A DNA stretch of 12,777 nucleotides from Allobranchiibius sp038199265 (lineage in GTDB: Bacteria > Actinomycetota > Actinomycetes > Actinomycetales > Dermatophilaceae). Below are positions 6,354 through 12,777 of this stretch, one piece after another. The DNA lies in assembly GCA_038199265.1 (NCBI GenBank), contig JBBPZD010000084.1, positions 1 through 12,777 of the forward strand. Reading direction: 5' to 3'. The notes beneath the pieces are model-generated. The model saw only the letters and a program-made list of their open reading frames with translations, was not told where the DNA came from and did no database searches. A program made the translations under genes and the position numbers. Positions within the stretch are counted from its first letter, which is position 1. Every line of letters begins with the position of its first letter.

Positions 6354-7223
6354 TCACGACGACTGTGCCGCGTGCGCCGCGCGTCCAACAGCCTGCATCG
6401 CAGCGAGCGGAGCTTCGAGACCCGTCATCAGACGTACCTGCTCGGCCGCCTGATGGATCAGCATCTCGATCCCCGGCACGACAGTCAGTCCGCAATCGGC
6501 TGCTACCCGCGCCAGTGGTGTCGGCCATCCGGCGTACACCACATCCAGCAGCACCCCCTGGCCTGCCCATCCCCCGGCGCGAAGAATGTCGGCGACGTCG
6601 TCGGCGCCGCCGGGTGGCAACGTACTGACAGTGACAGCAGCATCGGCGAGCACCACGGCAACGTCGGCGAGCGGGACAACAGAGGCTCTCAGACCCGCGT
6701 GCGCAGCTTGCCGCATCGTCTCAGGACGAACTTCAGAGCGGACACCGAACACGACTTCGTCGATACCGAGTGCTGAACATGCCGCTAGAGCAGAACGTGC
6801 AGTCGCGCCGGATCCCAGCAAAACGGCGGTCCCGCCTGCCCCAGCACTGATTCCAGCTTCAGTCAGTGCTGCCCGGACTCCCCAGACGTCGGTGTTGTCG
6901 GCATCCCACGAATCACCCTTGCGAACAAGGGTGTTGGCAGCGCCCGTGCGCAGGGCAGTCTCGGACGCTGCGTCTGCCAGTTGTAATGCCCGTTCCTTCA
7001 ACGGCATCGTGAGCGCCAGACCGCGCCAGCGGCCATCGAGCCCGCCCAGGAACTGGGACAACTGCGCCGCCCCGAGTTCGTGCCGTTCGAACGCCCAGTC
7101 AGACAAACCCAGCGCGTCGTACGCCGCCTGGTGCAGGACCGGTGAGAGGGAGTGTGCAATCGGACTGCCGAGAACTGCGGCGCGCGGGCCACTCAACACT
7201 TGCCCGGGTGGCCCTTGCACCAC
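6354..7223 (-). CDS. aroE: Shikimate dehydrogenase
   Basis: 289 residues as called. It reduces 3-dehydroshikimate to shikimate with NADP(H) (pathway step 4). The substrate site is GSPIAHSLSP (19-28), with catalytic Lys76 in LTMPLKERAL, Asn97 in GAANTLV and Asp112 in NTDVWG. The nucleotide loop reads GSGATARSA (137-145), an actinobacterial-type variant of the usual GAGGA-AR. GIEMLIHQAAEQ (251-262) holds the conserved late glutamine. The start is uncertain. GTG at 7223 has GGGAG 8 bases upstream and overlaps the mltG end by 31 bases. The in-frame GTG at 7199, which overlaps the mltG stop closely, would give a 281-residue protein with the N-terminus length usual for the family. Confidence 0.94.
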   Translation of the reverse strand: MVQGPPGQVLSGPRAAVLGSPIAHSLSPVLHQAAYDALGLSDWAFERHELGAAQLSQFLGGLDGRWRGLALTMPLKERALQLADAASETALRTGAANTLVRKGDSWDADNTDVWGVRAALTEAGISAGAGGTAVLLGSGATARSALAACSALGIDEVVFGVRSEVRPETMRQAAHAGLRASVVPLADVAVVLADAAVTVSTLPPGGADDVADILRAGGWAGQGVLLDVVYAGWPTPLARVAADCGLTVVPGIEMLIHQAAEQVRLMTGLEAPLAAMQAVGRAAHAAQSS

Positions 7224-8362
7224 GACTGGAACTCCCGCACGTTCTTGTTGTGCTCCGTCAGGCTGGTGGCGAACTTGGTCTGCCCGCTCGACAGATCAAC
7301 AGTGACGAAGTACAGCCAGTCCCCGGGGGTCGGAGTCAATGCGGCCTTCAACGCCGTGACACCGGGATTGTTGATAGGCCCTGGTGGCAACCCGGGGCGC
7401 CCATAGGTGTTGTAGGAGCTCTTGGACTCACGCGCCTTGTCGCTCGTGGTGACTGATCCGCGCTTCTGCAGGACGTAGTTCACCGTGGAGTCCAGTTGCA
7501 GTGGCATTTTCTGTGCAAGTCTGTTGTCCACGACCCGTGCGACCTTGCCATCGTCCTGCGGCCGGCTGGCCTCTGCCTGCACCAGCGACGCGACCGTGGT
7601 GACCTGGGCCAGCTTCTTGTCAGCGATGTTCAGCCTCACAATTTCTTTCTTGAAACGCGTCACCATCTCCTTCAACTGGGACGCGGCGCTGGACCCTTCG
7701 GAGAAGTCGTACGTTGAAGGGAACAGGTAGCCCTCCACCTTTCCGTCGGCGGCTGCGGGCAGACCCAGGCTGGACGTCGGCACCTTTGCATAGCCCGCGA
7801 CCGGCACGTTGGTCGCGGCAGCCAAGCGGTTGTAAATCTCGGTGGCCCATAGTCCCTCGGGAATGGTGACGCCCCCGGAGACCTTGGCGCCGGGCGAGAC
7901 CAGGAGGGCGAGCGCATCGGCGGAGCTCATCTGCTTGCGTAACTGATAGACGCCTGGCTGAAGTGTCGAGAATTTGGAGTTCCTGCCGGCCAGAGCCGTG
8001 AACGTAGTGGCCGACTTGACCACCCCAGCCTTCTCGAGGGTGGCGCCGATCTTCGCGCCGAAATCGCCGGGCGCGACGGTGATGGTCACCGGCTCTTTGC
8101 CAGAACCGGTGTAGTCACCTCCCCCGCCGCGGGCGACACCCCCGAATTTCGGCAGGAACGACGACCCGATCGTGGAAACTGCGAACACCAGGCCCGCGCC
8201 GACGACCAACGCGGCGACAAAGAGCACCAGACAACCCCGCATCGCTGGGCCGCGCCCGCGTTCGTCGGGTCGGTGCGACCGCGGACCGACTCGACGCACG
8301 CCGCGGGCACCTGGCAGGGGCTGGGCAGAATCGGCCGCATCCCCGACGTGGGACTCGCTCAT
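7193..8362 (-). CDS. mltG: Endolytic murein transglycosylase MltG (YceG-like)
   Basis: 389 residues. A membrane-anchored lytic transglycosylase that cuts nascent glycan strands and so sets their length; in several bacteria it works next to the elongasome. Residues 1-41 are a basic, Pro/Arg-rich cytoplasmic tail, and one membrane helix lies at about 43-66. A Gly-rich spacer (75-88) leads to a LysM-like domain (about 91-155) and the YceG catalytic domain, with EGYLFPSTYDF (210-220), the conserved acid Glu264 in ASLVQAEA, DNRL (279-282), MPLQLDSTVNY (286-296) and LPPGPINNPG (325-334). The C-terminus carries two cysteines (WCKGHPGKC). The ATG at 8362 overlaps the ruvX stop as ATGA and has AAAGG 5 bases upstream. 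Assignment rests on the domain order and the intact catalytic motif. Confidence 0.95.
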   Translation of the reverse strand: MSESHVGDAADSAQPLPGARGVRRVGPRSHRPDERGRGPAMRGCLVLFVAALVVGAGLVFAVSTIGSSFLPKFGGVARGGGGDYTGSGKEPVTITVAPGDFGAKIGATLEKAGVVKSATTFTALAGRNSKFSTLQPGVYQLRKQMSSADALALLVSPGAKVSGGVTIPEGLWATEIYNRLAAATNVPVAGYAKVPTSSLGLPAAADGKVEGYLFPSTYDFSEGSSAASQLKEMVTRFKKEIVRLNIADKKLAQVTTVASLVQAEASRPQDDGKVARVVDNRLAQKMPLQLDSTVNYVLQKRGSVTTSDKARESKSSYNTYGRPGLPPGPINNPGVTALKAALTPTPGDWLYFVTVDLSSGQTKFATSLTEHNKNVREFQSWCKGHPGKC

Positions 8363-8876
8363 TTTGACCTTTCTTCTGCTGCGGCCGGGGCTTTCTTTTT
8401 CCGCGTGCGGGGCTTTCGACCGCCGACAATCTCTCCTGGAGCGTGCCCGGAAAGGCGCTCAGCGTCAAGAACAGTCTGCAGAATCACGGCGGCCGCCTGC
8501 TGGTCGATGATCTGACGGCTGGTGCGCGCCGTACGGCCGGCCGCATAGAGGGCACGCTGTGCGTCGACGGTGCTGAGGCGCTCGTCGACAAGGCGCACGA
8601 GTGTCTGCCCCGTAACTTGTTTGGACAGCGCGGTCGCCCAGGATCGAGCGGTGAGCGCGGCTTCTCGCTCGAGGCCGTCCATCGACAGTGGGAGACCGAC
8701 AACAATCTCGACAACGCCTCGTTCAGTGGCCTCCTGCACGACCTGGGCGGTATCCGTGACGCACGCGGCGTCGCGGCGCACCGTACGCAGCGGGGTCGCG
8801 ATCAATCCGTCGGGATCGCAGACTGCAACCCCGATCCGCACCGACCCCACGTCGACACCCAACCTGGCGCCTCGCC

Positions 8877-8880
<4 letters not shown>
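8359..8880 (-). CDS. ruvX: Putative pre-16S rRNA nuclease / Holliday junction resolvase-like protein RuvX (YqgF)
   Basis: 173 residues from the GTG at 8880. An RNase H-fold protein; in E. coli YqgF takes part in 16S rRNA 5' end maturation, and the M. tuberculosis homologue has been described as a Holliday-junction resolvase, so the role here could be either. Fold motifs with acidic residues are Asp10 (LGVDVGSVRIGVAV), VGLPLSMDG (61-69), Glu100 (VDERLST) and Asp126 (IDQQAAAVILQ). The last 20 or so residues form a Lys/Arg- and Ala-rich tail that may bind nucleic acid. The GTG start is chosen because it overlaps the alaS stop as GTGA and puts Asp10 at the usual distance; the frame's upstream extension has no homology. 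Its stop overlaps the mltG ATG. Confidence 0.93.
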
Positions 8881-11573
<2,693 letters not shown>

Positions 11574-11644
11574 GAGGCTTCCTGGTGGTGGGCGATCGGA
11601 CTCGCCCGCGAACTACGGCTTGGCCGACTTTACAACCGCCCACC
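11574..11644 (-). promoter_or_regulatory. alaS leader and possible promoter
   Basis: TAAAGT on the minus strand (11627-11632) fits the TANNNT -10 pattern, but its expected -35 position falls in the downstream edge of the preceding hairpin and does not resemble TTGACA. A small hairpin, GGGCGA-TCGGAC-TCGCCC (11590-11607), lies 6 bases upstream of the Shine-Dalgarno sequence AGGAAG (11578-11583). No T-box-like conserved segment is seen. The assignment as the start of the alaS operon rests mainly on the terminator-like hairpin behind it. Confidence 0.35.
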
Positions 11645-11682
11645 GTACTGACCCGCACCCGTTACGGCGTGCGGGTCGGTAC
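11645..11682 (-). terminator. Hairpin terminator after the peptide-transporter ATPase gene
   Basis: A 14-bp stem with one G-U pair: 11645-11658 pairs with 11669-11682, including the perfect 9-bp core GACCCGCAC/GTGCGGGTC. The loop segment can add 3 more pairs with a bulge. It starts 15 bases after the stop codon at 11698. No U run follows on this strand, which is common for actinobacterial terminators. It separates the transporter unit from the alaS run. Confidence 0.6.
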
Positions 11683-11697
11683 CTGCGGCCGCGTGGC

Positions 11698-12777
11698 TCA
11701 GACCGGGGTCGAACCGCCCGCCATCGGACGATGACTGGCCTGTGCAGACTTGGCCGGCTTGTCGAGGGAGATCGAGGGGAAAAAACAAGCGAGCTGATGA
11801 TCGCGACCGTCGTCGGCCTGCTCCAACTCCGGCACTTCGGTGGCGCAGATGTCCTGTGCCTTCCAGCAACGAGTTCGGAACACGCACCCTGATGGTGGGT
11901 ACTGCGGGCTGGGCAGGTCGCCAGTGAGCAAAATCCGCTCGCGCTCATGTGACCGGGCCGGGTCCGGAATAGGCACGGCTGACAGCAGCGCCTGCGTGTA
12001 TGGGTGCTGCGGCATTTCGTAGAGCGTGTCGCGGTCGGCTACCTCCATCACCTTGCCGAGGTACATCACCACGACCCGGTCGGAGATGTGCCGCACCACG
12101 GACAGGTCGTGCGCGACGAAGATGTAGGACAGGTCGAGCTCGTCCTGGATCTCCTCCAGCAGGTTGACCACCTGGGCCTGGATCGAGACGTCCAACGCCG
12201 ACACCGGCTCGTCACACACGATCAGCTGCGGCTTCAGCGCAATCGCCCGAGCTACCCCGATCCGTTGGCGCTGACCGCCGGAGAACTCGTGCGGATAGAG
12301 GTTGTAGTGCTCCGGGTTGAGACCCACACGGGCCATCAGGTCCTGTACTGCCTTTTTCACGCCCTCGTCAGGCGTGATCTTTTGAATCTCGTAGGGCGCG
12401 GCGATGATGCTGCCGACCGTGTGACGCGGGTTCAGAGATCTGTAAGGATCCTGGAAGACCATTTGCATCTGCCGGCGCAACTTGCGCAGATGCGAACCCT
12501 TGGCGTCGGTGATGTCCTCGCCGTCGAACTCGATGCTGCCGCCCGTCGGCTCCAGGAGTTTTAGCATGGTCCGTCCCGCGGTGGATTTGCCGCAGCCCGA
12601 CTCCCCCACCAGCCCGACAGTTTCCCCGCGCCGCACCGTGATGTCCAGACCGTCGACCGCCCGGACCGGCGCATCCGGACGCTTGATAAGACCCGCCTTC
12701 TTCTGCGGAAAGTACTTCTGCAGGCCTTTGACCACCAAAAGGTCTTCTTTGACCTTCACCGCTGTAGTGCCGGCCGC
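11698..12777 (-). CDS. Oligopeptide/dipeptide ABC transporter ATP-binding protein (OppF/DppF type), 5' end open to window edge
   Basis: At least 353 residues counted from the GTG at 12759, but the frame stays open to the right edge and no Shine-Dalgarno sequence precedes that GTG, so the true start may lie outside. It is a cytoplasmic ATPase subunit that pairs with an OppD/DppD partner to drive uptake of peptides or related solutes. Numbered from that GTG: Walker A GESGCGKST (52-60), Q-loop VFQDP (101-105), signature FSGGQRQRIGVARA (159-172), Walker B LIVCDEP (179-185), D-loop SALD (187-190) and H-loop His217. The C-terminal oligopeptide-transporter domain has HPYTQALLSAVPIP (252-265) and four cysteines (292, 298, 305, 325) of the type shown to hold a [4Fe-4S] cluster in mycobacterial homologues. 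The partner genes should lie upstream, beyond the window. Confidence 0.93.
   Translation of the reverse strand, partial: AAGTTAVKVKEDLLVVKGLQKYFPQKKAGLIKRPDAPVRAVDGLDITVRRGETVGLVGESGCGKSTAGRTMLKLLEPTGGSIEFDGEDITDAKGSHLRKLRRQMQMVFQDPYRSLNPRHTVGSIIAAPYEIQKITPDEGVKKAVQDLMARVGLNPEHYNLYPHEFSGGQRQRIGVARAIALKPQLIVCDEPVSALDVSIQAQVVNLLEEIQDELDLSYIFVAHDLSVVRHISDRVVVMYLGKVMEVADRDTLYEMPQHPYTQALLSAVPIPDPARSHERERILLTGDLPSPQYPPSGCVFRTRCWKAQDICATEVPELEQADDGRDHQLACFFPSISLDKPAKSAQASHRPMAGGSTPV

Noticed and set aside
11574..11697. tRNA gene or T-box leader between the transporter gene and alaS
   Set aside because: No cloverleaf, TTCGA-type arm or T-box-like conserved segment can be found; the dyads are simple hairpins.
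12757..12777. GTG at 12759 as the certain start of the transporter ATPase
   Set aside because: The frame continues without a stop to the edge and no Shine-Dalgarno sequence precedes the GTG, so I treat the gene as open at this end.

Overview
The window reads as chromosomal DNA of a high-G+C actinobacterium (Actinomycetota). The evidence is G+C-rich third codon positions, frequent GTG starts, and the gene order alaS-ruvX-mltG-aroE-aroC-aroK-aroB-efp-nusB, which is the actinobacterial form of this housekeeping cluster. The genus cannot be fixed from the sequence; Micrococcales is a guess. Every gene I can support lies on the minus strand, so transcription runs from high to low coordinates.

Layout in the direction of transcription. 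(1) 12777-11698: the ATP-binding subunit of an oligopeptide/dipeptide ABC importer (OppF/DppF type), open to the right edge, followed by a strong 14-bp hairpin (11682-11645) that probably ends its transcript. (2) 11573-8359: alaS (alanyl-tRNA synthetase) and ruvX (YqgF-family Holliday-junction resolvase-like protein). (3) 8362-7193: mltG, the endolytic murein transglycosylase. (4) 7223-3523: four chorismate-pathway genes, aroE, aroC, aroK and aroB. (5) 3415-2442: efp (elongation factor P) and nusB (antitermination factor). (6) 2274-2441: an A+T-rich spacer holding direct repeats and a palindrome. (7) 2273 to the left edge: a large secreted multidomain protein with a glycoside-hydrolase-like (DUF1906/Rv2525c-like) domain, a golvesin-like beta-sandwich, a fibronectin type III domain and the start of an 'RLVDTR' wall-protein domain. 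Its C-terminus lies outside the window.

From alaS to aroB the genes overlap by 4 to 31 bases or are 13 bases apart, including GTGA, ATGA and ATGGTGA stop/start overlaps, so translational coupling in a single operon is likely. efp-nusB is a second tight pair (2-base gap) behind a 107-base spacer. Together the genes supply tRNA charging, RNA/DNA maintenance, control of glycan-strand length, aromatic precursor synthesis, rescue of polyproline-stalled ribosomes and rRNA antitermination: growth-linked core functions.

I found no RNA gene, CRISPR array, insertion sequence, phage or defence module. The window is mostly ordinary core genome. The least ordinary parts are the secreted DUF1906 protein with its A+T-rich upstream region, and the aroB-efp spacer with two mutually exclusive hairpins.
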